A stretch of DNA of 64,000 nucleotides from Caenimonas aquaedulcis. Lineage in GTDB: Bacteria > Pseudomonadota > Gammaproteobacteria > Burkholderiales > Burkholderiaceae_C. The position numbers and the translations under genes are program-made. This document shows positions 43,389 to 52,291 of the stretch, one piece after another. The notes under the pieces were generated by a model that ran no database searches, had not been told where the DNA came from, and worked only from the letters and a program-made list of their open reading frames with translations. The DNA lies in assembly GCF_015831345.1 (NCBI RefSeq), contig NZ_JADWYS010000001.1, positions 1,684,118 through 1,748,117 of the forward strand. Reading direction: 5' to 3'. Positions within the stretch are counted from its first letter, which is position 1. Every line of letters begins with the position of its first letter.

Positions 43389-43413
43389 ATCGAATCGAAT
43401 TTCGATTCGATAA
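43387..43413. promoter_or_regulatory. Perfect 27-bp palindromic operator
   Basis: Two 13-bp arms, TTATCGAATCGAA and its exact complement, flank a single T. The palindrome lies directly before the ribosome site of the ligase gene. A copy with 25 of 27 matching bases lies at 54790. This is the signature of a dimeric regulator such as a TetR protein. Confidence 0.8.
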
Positions 43414-43429
43414 TAGGAGAGACGAAAGC

Positions 43430-44992
43430 ATGCAGATAACGCAATTCGTGCGCCGGGCCGCCCGGCTGCATCCCCACCGGGATGGCTTCCGCGTGGACGG
43501 GCGCGCCCGGACCTGGGCGCAATCGATGGGGAGAATCCCGCGCATGGCGCAGCTCCTGCAGGCGCAGGGCGTGGCCGAAGGCGACCGGGTCGCGGTGCTG
43601 GCCATGAACAGCGACACCTACGGCGAGCTGCTCTTCGCCATCCCGTGGGCAGGCGCGGTCGCGGTGCCCATGAACATCCGGCTGGCCGTTCCCGAAAACG
43701 TCTACACCCTCAACCACAGCGGCGCCAGCGTGCTGGTCGTGGACGAGAGCTTCGCGGATGCCGCGGCCGAGCTTGCCGCGCAGTGCGCCGGGATCCGCAG
43801 CGTCATTTACATGGGCAACGCATCCGCGCGCTCAGGCATGGTTGAGCTGGAGGCCGCCCTGGAAGGACTGCCGGGCGTTGCCGAGTCGGCGCGGCGCGGC
43901 GACGACCTGTACGCCATCTTTTATACGGGCGGCACGACCGGCTACCCGAAGGGCGTGATGCTGTCGCACGCCAATGCGGTGAGCCTCGCCCTCAGCTGGC
44001 TCGCCGCCCTGCCTCCCGGCGAGGAGCACATCGTGCACATGCATGTCGGCGGCCTCTTCCACCTCTCCGGCGCCGCCTACCTCTGGTACACGACGGCCTG
44101 CGCCGGCACCAACGTCTTCCTGCCCAAGTTTGAAGCGTTGCCGGTGATGAAGGCGATTGCCGCGCATCGTGTCAACAGCACCGTGCTGATCCCGACCATG
44201 GTGAACATGATGCTGTCCCATCCGGATTTCGCGCAGCACGACCTCACCAGCGTGCGCCAGTGCATCTACGGCGGCTCGCCGATCCCGGAGCCGGTGCTGC
44301 TCGCCGCGATGGAGAAGCTGCCGGGCTGGCGCTTCGTCCATGCCTACGGCATGACCGAGACAGCCGGCATGGCAACCACGCTCCCCGCCTGCTACCACGT
44401 GCTGGAGGGACCGCTCGCCGGAAAGCGGCTCTCCGCGGGACGGTCCTCCGCGGTCTGCGAGGTCCGCATCACGCGTGCCGACGGCAGCGAAGCCGACACG
44501 GGCGAGGTGGGGGAGATCGCCATCCGCGGGCCCAACGTGATGCTCGGCTACTGGCGCGACCCCGCCGCCACGCAGGCGTGCCTGCGCGGCGGCTGGATGC
44601 ACTCGGGCGATGCGGCTTACATGGATGCCGACGGCTTCATCTACATCGTCGACCGCATCAAGGACATGATCGTCACCGGCGGCGAAAACGTCTACTCGGC
44701 CGAGGTGGAGAACGCGATCCACCGCCATCCCGCGGTGCGCGAGGCGGCCGTGATCGGCATCCCCGACGCCAAATGGGGAGAGACGGTCCACGCCGTCGTG
44801 GTGCTCGCGGAAGGCATGAGCCTGGACGCGCAAGCGCTGATCGCCCATTGCCGCACGCTCATCGCGCCGTACAAGTGCCCCAAGTCGGTGGACATCCGCA
44901 CCGAGCCGCTACCCAAGACGGCGGCCGGCAAGATCACCAAGAAGCCGCTGCGGGAGCCCTACTGGAGAGACCATGCGCGGCGCGTCCACTGA
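43430..44992 (+). CDS. AMP-forming acyl-CoA ligase
   Basis: This 520-residue ligase has P-loop FYTGGTTGYPKGVMLSH (Gly replaces the usual Ser), HAYGMTETAGMATTLP and the intact C-terminal LPKTAAGKITKKPLR. AGGAGAG precedes ATG 43430. It is a paralogue of the ligase at 57114, and both genes neighbour an LvaA/LvaB-like kinase pair. It may activate the acid that the kinase then phosphorylates. Confidence 0.91.
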   Translation: MQITQFVRRAARLHPHRDGFRVDGRARTWAQSMGRIPRMAQLLQAQGVAEGDRVAVLAMNSDTYGELLFAIPWAGAVAVPMNIRLAVPENVYTLNHSGASVLVVDESFADAAAELAAQCAGIRSVIYMGNASARSGMVELEAALEGLPGVAESARRGDDLYAIFYTGGTTGYPKGVMLSHANAVSLALSWLAALPPGEEHIVHMHVGGLFHLSGAAYLWYTTACAGTNVFLPKFEALPVMKAIAAHRVNSTVLIPTMVNMMLSHPDFAQHDLTSVRQCIYGGSPIPEPVLLAAMEKLPGWRFVHAYGMTETAGMATTLPACYHVLEGPLAGKRLSAGRSSAVCEVRITRADGSEADTGEVGEIAIRGPNVMLGYWRDPAATQACLRGGWMHSGDAAYMDADGFIYIVDRIKDMIVTGGENVYSAEVENAIHRHPAVREAAVIGIPDAKWGETVHAVVVLAEGMSLDAQALIAHCRTLIAPYKCPKSVDIRTEPLPKTAAGKITKKPLREPYWRDHARRVH

Positions 44993-46013
44993 ATCCGTTG
45001 CCGGCAAGGCACGGATGGAACAGCGCCTGGGCGAATTCATCGAGGCGCGCACCGGCGTGCGCAGCCGCCTGCAGTTGTGGCGGCGCTTCACCGGGGGATT
45101 TTCCTGGAGCACTTACGGCGCGACGATCACGCAGGACACGCCGACCGGCAAGGTCCAGGACGTCGTGGTGCGCATCGGCGAACCCACGGGCCTTCTCGCG
45201 CCCTATTCCACCGCGCCGGAATCGCAGGTGCTGCGCAGCCTCCACGGCGGCGCCGTACCGGTCCCCGCGGTCCTCTTCGCGAGCGACGACACCGAGGTCG
45301 TCGGCGCGCCCTTCATGGTGCAGGAAAGGGTGCGCGGCGTGGTGCGCACGCCCTGGGAGCAGGCGCGCGGCGCCGAATCCGGCGACAACACCATCGCGGC
45401 GCAGTTCGTCGACACGCTCGCCGCATTGCACCGCTTCGACTGGACGCAAAAGGAACTGCCGGCACTGGACCACGCCACGACCGAAGGCAACGCGGCGCTG
45501 CGCCAGCTGGCTCGCTGGCAGGCGATGCTGGAGGCGAACGAGCTGCGGCGCCTGCCGCTGCTGCATTACGCCCTTCACTGGTTGCGCGAGAACGCGCCCG
45601 TGGCGCCGGCGGTGACGCTGGTGCATGGCGATTACCGCAGCGGCAATTTCCTGGAAGACGAGGGGCGGATCACGGCCATCCTCGACTGGGAGCTCGTGCA
45701 CCTGGGCGACCCGCACGAGGATCTCGGCTGGGCCTGCATGCGGATGTTCCTGGACGGGGACAAGCGGGTCTGCGGCCTGATGCCGCGCGACGCGCTCTAC
45801 GATCGCTACGCCGCCGCGGCGGGCCGTACCGTGAATCGGGAGTCGGTCCGCTACTACGAGGCGCTGTCGCTCTTCAAGGTCATCGCCATGAACATGAGCG
45901 GCGCGCGCCGCATCGAATCGGGTCGCTCGCCGGACCTGCGGATGACGTCCCTCGCGTTCGGGCTGCCGCAGCTCATGCGCGATCTCCTCGACGTCATGGA
46001 GCGTGCACGATGA
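44973..46013 (+). CDS. APH-fold phosphotransferase (LvaA / ACAD10-11 kinase-like)
   Basis: This 346-residue kinase-fold protein has a glycine loop FTGGFSWSTYG, the catalytic loop VHGDYRSGNFLED and metal Asp in ILDWELVHLGDPHEDLGW. The group includes LvaA of levulinate catabolism and the kinase domain of ACAD10/11, which phosphorylate 4-hydroxyacyl-CoAs. Antibiotic phosphorylation is unlikely in this setting. The start overlaps the ligase stop by 20 bases, and the small partner overlaps by ATGA. Confidence 0.9.
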   Translation: MRGASTESVAGKARMEQRLGEFIEARTGVRSRLQLWRRFTGGFSWSTYGATITQDTPTGKVQDVVVRIGEPTGLLAPYSTAPESQVLRSLHGGAVPVPAVLFASDDTEVVGAPFMVQERVRGVVRTPWEQARGAESGDNTIAAQFVDTLAALHRFDWTQKELPALDHATTEGNAALRQLARWQAMLEANELRRLPLLHYALHWLRENAPVAPAVTLVHGDYRSGNFLEDEGRITAILDWELVHLGDPHEDLGWACMRMFLDGDKRVCGLMPRDALYDRYAAAAGRTVNRESVRYYEALSLFKVIAMNMSGARRIESGRSPDLRMTSLAFGLPQLMRDLLDVMERAR

Positions 46014-46486
46014 ACAACGATTGGGGCCAGCTCCTCGGCGCGCTCGCCGCCGGGCTGCGCGCGCAGGTGGCGCCGCACCTGGCGACCGAACAGGCGCGCA
46101 TCCAGCTCCATGCCGTGATCTACGCGCTCGGCAACCTCCAGCTGCAAGGCGGATGGTCGTCCGCGCAGCTGCTGCAGCACGTGCAGGCGCAGCGGCAGTT
46201 CGCCGGGACGGTGAAGACCCTCCTTCCCGACGCCGCGCCGCTCTTTGCCGCCAGCGAGGCGGACAACCTGGACGTCGCGCAATCGCGCGACCGGGGCGAT
46301 GCGGCCATCAACGCCCTGATCGATCGCCTCTACGGCGTCCCGGCCGCGAAGCGCGATGCCGCCTGGCAGGCCGCCCGCCAGGCGCTGTCGGACCACTTGC
46401 GCGCCACGCTGGCGATCGATCGCCAGCGCACGGCGAAATCCATGATGCACGAGCTGTCCGGTCCCGGCTCGGAGCAGCTTGCCTGA
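46010..46486 (+). CDS. Small helical partner of phosphotransferase (LvaB/DUF6285-like)
   Basis: This 158-residue, mostly helical protein has no known catalytic motif. Its N-terminus LLGALAAGLRAQVAPHL and the following ALGNLQLQGGW resemble LvaB-type proteins, which form a complex with their kinase. Similarity is judged by pattern and gene position only. A protein of the same type follows the other phosphotransferase (59847-60338). Confidence 0.72.
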   Translation: MNNDWGQLLGALAAGLRAQVAPHLATEQARIQLHAVIYALGNLQLQGGWSSAQLLQHVQAQRQFAGTVKTLLPDAAPLFAASEADNLDVAQSRDRGDAAINALIDRLYGVPAAKRDAAWQAARQALSDHLRATLAIDRQRTAKSMMHELSGPGSEQLA

Positions 46487-46531
46487 CGGACCCCATCTTC
46501 CAACTTTCAATCCAGAGACAGAGGTGACTTC

Positions 46532-47722
46532 ATGAAACGCAGATCATTCGTAGGCGCTGCCGGGCTGGCCGCCGCCGGGGCGGGCGCCGGCATTCCGATG
46601 CTGGCTCTCGCGCAGACCACGCAAGGCGTGACGAAGAACGAAATCGTGATCGGCACGATCCAGGACCTGTCGGGACCCATCGTCTCGATCGGCAAGCCGC
46701 TCCTGAACGGCATGAACATGCGCATCGACCAGATCAATGCCGCCGGCGGGGTGAACGGCCGCAAAATCAAGCTGCTGGTGGAGGACTCGGGCTACGACCC
46801 CAAGCGCGCCGTGCTCGCGGCGCAGAAGCTGGTCACGAGCGACCGCGTGTTCGCGATGGTCAACGTGCTCGGGACCGCGGTCACGCTCGCCACCGCGCCC
46901 GTGATCGTCGACAAGGGCATCCTGGACCTGTTCCCGATCAGCGCGCACCGCGGAAACTGGGAGCCCTTCCACAAGCTGAAGTTCGCCATCCTCACGCCGT
47001 TCGAGGTGGGCATCAAGGCCGGCCTCAACGAGATGATCAAGCGCAAGGGCTACAAGCGCGTGGCCATCCTCTACCAGGACGACGAACTCGGCCAGGACAT
47101 CCTGCGCGCGACCGAGGAAGTGCTGAAGGACCAGAACCTGCCGCTCGTCGAGAAGGCGTCCTTCAAGCGGGGCGCGACCGACTTCGCCTCGCAGGCCCAA
47201 CGGCTGGTGGCGGCGAAGCCCGACACGATCGTCATGGCCACCGCGACACGCGAGAGCATCGGCGGCGCGACGGCGGCACGGCTGCTCGGCTACAGCGGGG
47301 ATTTCCTGGGCAGCAGCGCCTCGTTCCAGGCCGACGTGGCGAAGCTCGGCGGCCCGCCGCTGGAAGGCTTCTACGCGATCGGCGAGTACCCGATGATGTA
47401 TCGCGACGACCCGAAGAACAGCAAGGAGTTGAACGAGTGGATGGACGCGTACAACGCGCGTTTCTCGTCCATGCCGGATGTGTATTCCGCCACGGGCTGG
47501 GCCTCGATCGACCTGTTCGCGACGGCATTGAAGAATGCCGGCGCGGAGCCGACGACCGAGAGCATGGTCAATGCCCTGCAGAACGTGAAGTACGCCAAGA
47601 CATTCCTCGGCAACCCCGAGTACGCCTTCGGGCCGACGCGCCGCCTGGGGGGCGCACAGATCCGGGTCTCGCAGGTAAAGGCAGGACGCTGGGTCCCCTT
47701 CACCGACTACCTGCCGCTGTAA
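46532..47722 (+). CDS. Liv-type ABC substrate-binding protein (system 2)
   Basis: This 396-residue exported protein has a Tat-type signal (KRRSFVGAAGLAAAGAGAG). It has the periplasmic binding fold (GTIQDLSGPIVSIGKPLLNG, INAAGGVNGRKIKLLVEDSG). It is more distant from the binding proteins at 33021 and 42074 than they are from each other. It is the likely ligand-binding component of the Liv system at 49630-53164. AGAGG precedes the start. Confidence 0.91.
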   Translation: MKRRSFVGAAGLAAAGAGAGIPMLALAQTTQGVTKNEIVIGTIQDLSGPIVSIGKPLLNGMNMRIDQINAAGGVNGRKIKLLVEDSGYDPKRAVLAAQKLVTSDRVFAMVNVLGTAVTLATAPVIVDKGILDLFPISAHRGNWEPFHKLKFAILTPFEVGIKAGLNEMIKRKGYKRVAILYQDDELGQDILRATEEVLKDQNLPLVEKASFKRGATDFASQAQRLVAAKPDTIVMATATRESIGGATAARLLGYSGDFLGSSASFQADVAKLGGPPLEGFYAIGEYPMMYRDDPKNSKELNEWMDAYNARFSSMPDVYSATGWASIDLFATALKNAGAEPTTESMVNALQNVKYAKTFLGNPEYAFGPTRRLGGAQIRVSQVKAGRWVPFTDYLPL

Positions 47723-47731
47723 GGCAAATAG

Positions 47732-47757
47732 GACGGGAGCGCCGGGGCGCTCCCGTC
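47732..47757. terminator. Bidirectional terminator hairpin between convergent genes
   Basis: GACGGGAGCGCC and its exact complement form a 12-bp GC-rich stem with a two-base loop. It lies between the stop of the binding-protein gene and the stop of the convergent ligase gene, sharing two bases with the latter stop codon. No long T-run follows on either side. Confidence 0.65.
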
Positions 47758-49615
47758 AGGCGTACATGGCCTCGATCTGCGAGGCGTACTTCGCGAGCAC
47801 CAGCCGGCGCTTGAGCCGCATGGTCGGCGCGAGTTCCTCGTCTTCCGCGCCGAGCTGGTTCTCGAGCAGGAAGAACTTCCTGATCTCCCCCGACTGCCCC
47901 AGCTTTCGGTTCACCCGGTCGACCTCGCCCTGCACCAGGGCGCGGACTTCGGGCGCGCGCGTGAGGCTCGCATAACTAGAGAACGGGATGTCGCGGTCCT
48001 GCGCGAACTTCTCCACGTTCTCCTGCTCGATCAGCACGATCGCCGTCAGGTAGCTCCGGCCTTCGCCGGTCACCACCGCGTCGGTCACATAAGGGCTGAA
48101 CTTCAATTCGTTTTCCCACGCGCTCGGGGCGAAGCTGCGGCCGCCGGCCGTCACCATGAGGTCCTTCTTGCGCTCGTCGAACCGGAAGTACCCGTCCCCC
48201 AGCGCCGCGCCCATGTCGCCCGTGCGCAGCCACCCCTCGTCGTCGAAGGCCAGCGCGGTGCGCTCGGGCTGGTTCAGGTAACCCATGAACACATGGGGTC
48301 CCCGTACGGCCAATTCACCCGAGGCGGCATCGACCCGCACCTCGGTGCCGGGCAGCGCCTTCCCGACGCTGCCCGGCCGCATCGATGCGGCCGGCATGGA
48401 CGTCGATAGCCCGCAGGCTTCGGCCAGCCCCCATGACTCGAGCATCGGAACGCCCAGCGCCAGGTACCAGCGAACGAGCTCCGGGGAGATGGGCGCCGCG
48501 CCGGTGGTGAGGTAGCGGCACCGGTGGATGCCGATGAAGCGGCGCACATGATCCAGGGCGGCGATGCCGGCCAGACGGTATTTGAGCCTCAGTGCAAAAC
48601 CGACCGGTTCCCCTTCGAGAACCCGCGCGGCGACTTCGTGGCCGACATCCAGGCTCCAGCGATAGAGCGCCTGCTGCACGGGCCCGGCCTCCTGCACGGC
48701 GATGGTCACGGCCGAATAGAACTTCTCCCACAGCCTGGGCACGCCGCCGAACACGGTGGGCGCGATCTCACGCACGTTTTCCGCGACGGTGTCCGGGTTC
48801 TCCACGAAGTTCAGCACGGCGCCCGTGCAGAGAGCCACGTAGCAACCCGCCACGCGTTCGGCCACGTGGCACAGCGGCAGGAAGCACATGCGCTCGTCGC
48901 GTTCGTCCTGCGGCAAGGCGGCGACCTGCGCGCGCACGGCGGCCGCGAGTCCACGATGCGAATGCATGGTTCCCAACGGCTGCCCCGTCGTGCCGGAGGT
49001 ATAGATCAGCGCGGCCAGGTCGCCCGGCCGGCGCAGCGCGCCGAGGCGGCCGAAGGCTTCGGGATGCGCGGCGTCGAAGGCGGCGCCCTGGCGGCGCAGC
49101 TCCTCCAGGGTGATGACCATCGGATCGGCGAACTGGTCGAGCCCTTTCGCATTCAGCAGCACGATGTGCCGCAGCAGCGGCAGGTGCTCCCGCACACCAA
49201 GCACCTTGTCGAGTTGTTCCTCGTCCTCCACCACCAGCAGCACCGTGGCGGAGTCTTCGCAGACGAAGCGGACCTGCCTCGCGGGGTCGCTCGGATAAAT
49301 CCCGTTCGCCACGCCACCGGCCGTCTGCACCGCCAGGTCGCACCAGACCCATTCCATGCGTGTATTCGACAGGATGGACACGCATTCGCCGGGCTCGAGC
49401 CCCAGCGATACGAAACCCAGCGCCAACTCGCGCACGGCGGCGCCGACCTCGCGCCAGCGCCAGCCGCGCCAGATGCCGAAGTGCTTCTGCCGCATCGCGA
49501 CGGTGTCCGCACGCCGCTCGCAGGCGTTCCAGAAAATCTGCACGACGGAGTCGCCCGGGACGGCAGCGCTGTGTTCCGGCGGGCGGGTCGTGGTGAGGTT
49601 CCAGGGCTTGGGCAT
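47756..49615 (-). CDS. Long-chain-type AMP-forming acyl-CoA synthetase (system 2), altered P-loop
   Basis: This 619-residue ligase has P-loop IYTSGTTGQPLGTMHSH, where Leu replaces the usual Lys. Other motifs, ESWGLAEACGLSTSMP and VTAGGRSFAPSAWENE, are intact. The C-terminal region LAPTMRLKRRLVLAKYA is normal for the group. It lies next to the livF gene of system 2, as the ligase at 36130 does in system 1. Activity may be altered by the P-loop change. Confidence 0.9.
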   Translation of the reverse strand: MPKPWNLTTTRPPEHSAAVPGDSVVQIFWNACERRADTVAMRQKHFGIWRGWRWREVGAAVRELALGFVSLGLEPGECVSILSNTRMEWVWCDLAVQTAGGVANGIYPSDPARQVRFVCEDSATVLLVVEDEEQLDKVLGVREHLPLLRHIVLLNAKGLDQFADPMVITLEELRRQGAAFDAAHPEAFGRLGALRRPGDLAALIYTSGTTGQPLGTMHSHRGLAAAVRAQVAALPQDERDERMCFLPLCHVAERVAGCYVALCTGAVLNFVENPDTVAENVREIAPTVFGGVPRLWEKFYSAVTIAVQEAGPVQQALYRWSLDVGHEVAARVLEGEPVGFALRLKYRLAGIAALDHVRRFIGIHRCRYLTTGAAPISPELVRWYLALGVPMLESWGLAEACGLSTSMPAASMRPGSVGKALPGTEVRVDAASGELAVRGPHVFMGYLNQPERTALAFDDEGWLRTGDMGAALGDGYFRFDERKKDLMVTAGGRSFAPSAWENELKFSPYVTDAVVTGEGRSYLTAIVLIEQENVEKFAQDRDIPFSSYASLTRAPEVRALVQGEVDRVNRKLGQSGEIRKFFLLENQLGAEDEELAPTMRLKRRLVLAKYASQIEAMYA

Positions 49616-49629
49616 GTCGTTGTGCGCGC

Positions 49630-50400
49630 TCAGCGCCAGGTCTTCTTTTTCTTCCAGCGCCGTTCCGCGCGGTCGTCCCCGCCCTTCTGGCCGAGGTAGA
49701 ACTCGCGGATATCGTCCTTCGCGCGCAGGTTCTCGCAGGTGTCTTCCATCACGACACGCCCGTTCTCCAGCACGTAGCCGTGGTCGGCGGCATTGAGCGC
49801 CATGTTCGCGTTCTGCTCGACCAGCAGGATGGTCGTGCCGCGCTCGCGGTTGATGCGGATCACGATCTCGAAGATGTCCTTCGTGAGCTTGGGCGACAGC
49901 CCGAGGCTCGGTTCGTCGAGCAGGATCAGCTCGGGGCCCGCCAGGATCGCGCGCGAGATGGCGAGCATCTGCTGCTGGCCACCCGACAGCAGGCCCGCCT
50001 GCTGCTTCTGGCGGTCGCGCAGGATCGGGAAATAGGTGTAGACCTGCTCCATGTCGCGAGCCACGGCGTCACGGTCGCCTCGCGTGTACGCGCCCATCAG
50101 CAGGTTCTCGTGCACCGTCAGGAGCGGGAATACTTCGCGCCCTTCGGGCACGTGGCTCAGCCCCTGGCGCACGATGAAGGTCGGATCCTTCGCGGTGATG
50201 TCCACGCCGCGGAAGACGACGCTGCCCTTGCGCGGGTCGATGATGCCGCTGATGGTCTTCAGGATGGTCGTCTTGCCCGCTCCGTTGGAGCCGAGCACCG
50301 TCACGATGCGGCCGCGCGCCACGCGCAGGCTCACGCCGCGGATCGCCTTGATCGGACCGTAGGCACTCTCGATGTTGCTGAGGACGAGCACGTCGTTCAT
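49630..50400 (-). CDS. Liv-type ABC ATP-binding protein LivF (system 2)
   Basis: This 256-residue ATPase has Walker A GSNGAGKTT, signature LSGGQQQMLAISRAI and Walker B LILLDEPSLGLSP. A basic tail ends the protein. It overlaps livG by ATGA and lies 14 bases from the ligase gene. It powers the system-2 transporter. Confidence 0.93.
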   Translation of the reverse strand: MNDVLVLSNIESAYGPIKAIRGVSLRVARGRIVTVLGSNGAGKTTILKTISGIIDPRKGSVVFRGVDITAKDPTFIVRQGLSHVPEGREVFPLLTVHENLLMGAYTRGDRDAVARDMEQVYTYFPILRDRQKQQAGLLSGGQQQMLAISRAILAGPELILLDEPSLGLSPKLTKDIFEIVIRINRERGTTILLVEQNANMALNAADHGYVLENGRVVMEDTCENLRAKDDIREFYLGQKGGDDRAERRWKKKKTWR

Positions 50401-51203
50401 GCGGCCGGTCCCCGCCGCAGCGACTCGACGTCGTCGACACTGCCCAGGTAGGCTTCGATCACCGCGGGATCGGACTGCACCACCGCGGGCGCGCCGAGGG
50501 CGAGCACCTCGCCCTGGTTCATCGCGAGCACCCGGTCGGACACCCGCGAGACCAGGCCCATGTCGTGCTCCACCATGAGGATCGTCACGTGCAGGTCGCG
50601 CTGGATGTCCTTGATCCAGAACGCCATGTCGCCGGTTTCCTCGGCGTTCAGCCCGGAGGACGGCTCGTCGAGCAACAGCAGCTTGGGCTGCGTCGCGAGG
50701 GCCCGCGCGAGCTCCACCACCTTGCGCACGCCGTAGGGCAGCCCGGCGACCAGGGTGTCGCGGTAATGCTGGAGCGAGAGCAAGTCGATCACTTCCTCCA
50801 CCTTGCGACGGGTTTCCCGCTCTCCCTCGCGCACGGTGCGCGTGAACAGGAGCTCGCTCCAGATGCCGGCGCGCCGCCGGATGTGGCGGCCGATGAGCAG
50901 GTTCTGCAGCACGGTGGCGTGCTCGAACAGTTCGATGTTCTGGAACGTGCGCGCGATGCCGAGGCCGGCCACGTCGTGCGGGGCCACGTGCGTCAGCCGC
51001 TGCCCGTCGAAGTCCAGCGTGCCGGCGGTCGCGTTGTAGATGCGGCTGATGAGGTTGAACACGGTCGTCTTGCCCGCGCCGTTCGGGCCGATGAGCGTGA
51101 ACACCTCGCCGCGCTCCACGTCGAAGCTGACGTTGTTCACGGCCAGCACGCCGCCGAAGCGGACGCTGAGGTTCCTGGCGGACAGGAGGACGGAAGAGGT
51201 CAT
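50397..51203 (-). CDS. Liv-type ABC ATP-binding protein LivG (system 2)
   Basis: This 268-residue ATPase has Walker A GPNGAGKTT, a LivG-type altered signature LPYGVRKVVELARAL and Walker B LLLLDEPSSGLN. It overlaps livF by ATGA and follows livM by ten bases. Confidence 0.93.
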   Translation of the reverse strand: MTSSVLLSARNLSVRFGGVLAVNNVSFDVERGEVFTLIGPNGAGKTTVFNLISRIYNATAGTLDFDGQRLTHVAPHDVAGLGIARTFQNIELFEHATVLQNLLIGRHIRRRAGIWSELLFTRTVREGERETRRKVEEVIDLLSLQHYRDTLVAGLPYGVRKVVELARALATQPKLLLLDEPSSGLNAEETGDMAFWIKDIQRDLHVTILMVEHDMGLVSRVSDRVLAMNQGEVLALGAPAVVQSDPAVIEAYLGSVDDVESLRRGPAA

Positions 51204-51213
51204 GGCCCGACGA

Positions 51214-52290
51214 TCATTTCAGGCGTTCCGATTTCTGGAACGATTTCTGCCGCTTGAACATGCCGCGCCGGTAGAACGGGTAGAGCTCCAGCCACGTGCG
51301 GATCTTCAACCAGCGCCCGTACATCCCCATCGGCTCCAGCATGACGAATGCGATGAGCACGGCCCCGTACACGAGCCCCTGCAAGCCCGTGGCCTGCCGG
51401 ATGCTCTCGGGCAGGTAGTCCTTGGCCACGGAGATCAGCTGCGGCATGCCGATCAGGAAGACCGCCCCGAAGAAGGCGCCATGCATCGAACCCAGACCCC
51501 CGATCACCACCATCAACAGCAGGTCGATCGACTGCACGACGCTGAATTGCTCGGGCGAAATGAACTGGATCTTGTGCGCGTACAGCGCGCCGCCCAGGCC
51601 GGCAAGCGCCGCCGACAGCGAGAACGACATCGACTTGTATCGCGCGAGCTGGATGCCCATGCTCTGCGCGGAAATCTCCGAGTCGCGGATGGCGACGAAT
51701 GCGCGTCCTGTCGATGCGCGCAGCAGGTTGAGGACACCCAGCGTGCTCGCGACGGTGCAGAACAGGCACAGGTAGTAGAAGGCGGCCGGGCTGTCCAGCG
51801 TCCAGCCGAACAGGGAGGGCGATGCCACGGACTTGCCGGCACTGCCGCCCGTCACGCTTTCCCAGCGCGACATGACCTCTTCGACGATGAAGCCGAAGGA
51901 AAGCGTGGCGATGCCGAGGTACATGCCCTTCACGCGCAGGGCGGGCAGGCCCACGACCAGGCCGACCGCCCCGGAGAGCCCCATGGCGCAGGCCATGGAC
52001 AGCGGAAAGGGCCAGCCCCTGGCGCCGAGGTAGGCCTCCGTGTAGGCGCCTACGCCCATGAAAGCCGCATGGCCGATCGAGAACTGGCCCGTGAAGCCCG
52101 CCAGCAGCATCAGCGCGACGGCGACGATGCCGTAGATCAGCACGAACGTGAGCTGCGCGATCCCGTATTCGGGCACGACCCAGGGCGCCAGCACCAGCGC
52201 GGCGAGCAGCGCGCCGTACCAGAAGCGCTGGCCGCCGTGGCGCGCGAGCGCGATGTCCTGGTCGTAGTGGGTCTTGAAGACGAAGCGCAT
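51214..52290 (-). CDS. Liv-type ABC transporter permease LivM (system 2)
   Basis: This 358-residue membrane protein carries LLAGFTGQFSIGHAAFMGVG and GGLGSMHGAFFGAVFLIGMP, which are typical of LivM. A basic C-terminal tail (YRRGMFKRQKSFQKSERLK) is longer than usual. It starts one base after the end of livH. Confidence 0.92.
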   Translation of the reverse strand: MRFVFKTHYDQDIALARHGGQRFWYGALLAALVLAPWVVPEYGIAQLTFVLIYGIVAVALMLLAGFTGQFSIGHAAFMGVGAYTEAYLGARGWPFPLSMACAMGLSGAVGLVVGLPALRVKGMYLGIATLSFGFIVEEVMSRWESVTGGSAGKSVASPSLFGWTLDSPAAFYYLCLFCTVASTLGVLNLLRASTGRAFVAIRDSEISAQSMGIQLARYKSMSFSLSAALAGLGGALYAHKIQFISPEQFSVVQSIDLLLMVVIGGLGSMHGAFFGAVFLIGMPQLISVAKDYLPESIRQATGLQGLVYGAVLIAFVMLEPMGMYGRWLKIRTWLELYPFYRRGMFKRQKSFQKSERLK

Positions 52291-52291
52291 G

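Noticed and set aside
44973-46013. Aminoglycoside resistance kinase
   Set aside because: The APH fold is shared with LvaA and ACAD10/11 kinases, and the gene is in a CoA-ligase operon with an LvaB-like partner. A resistance role has no support.
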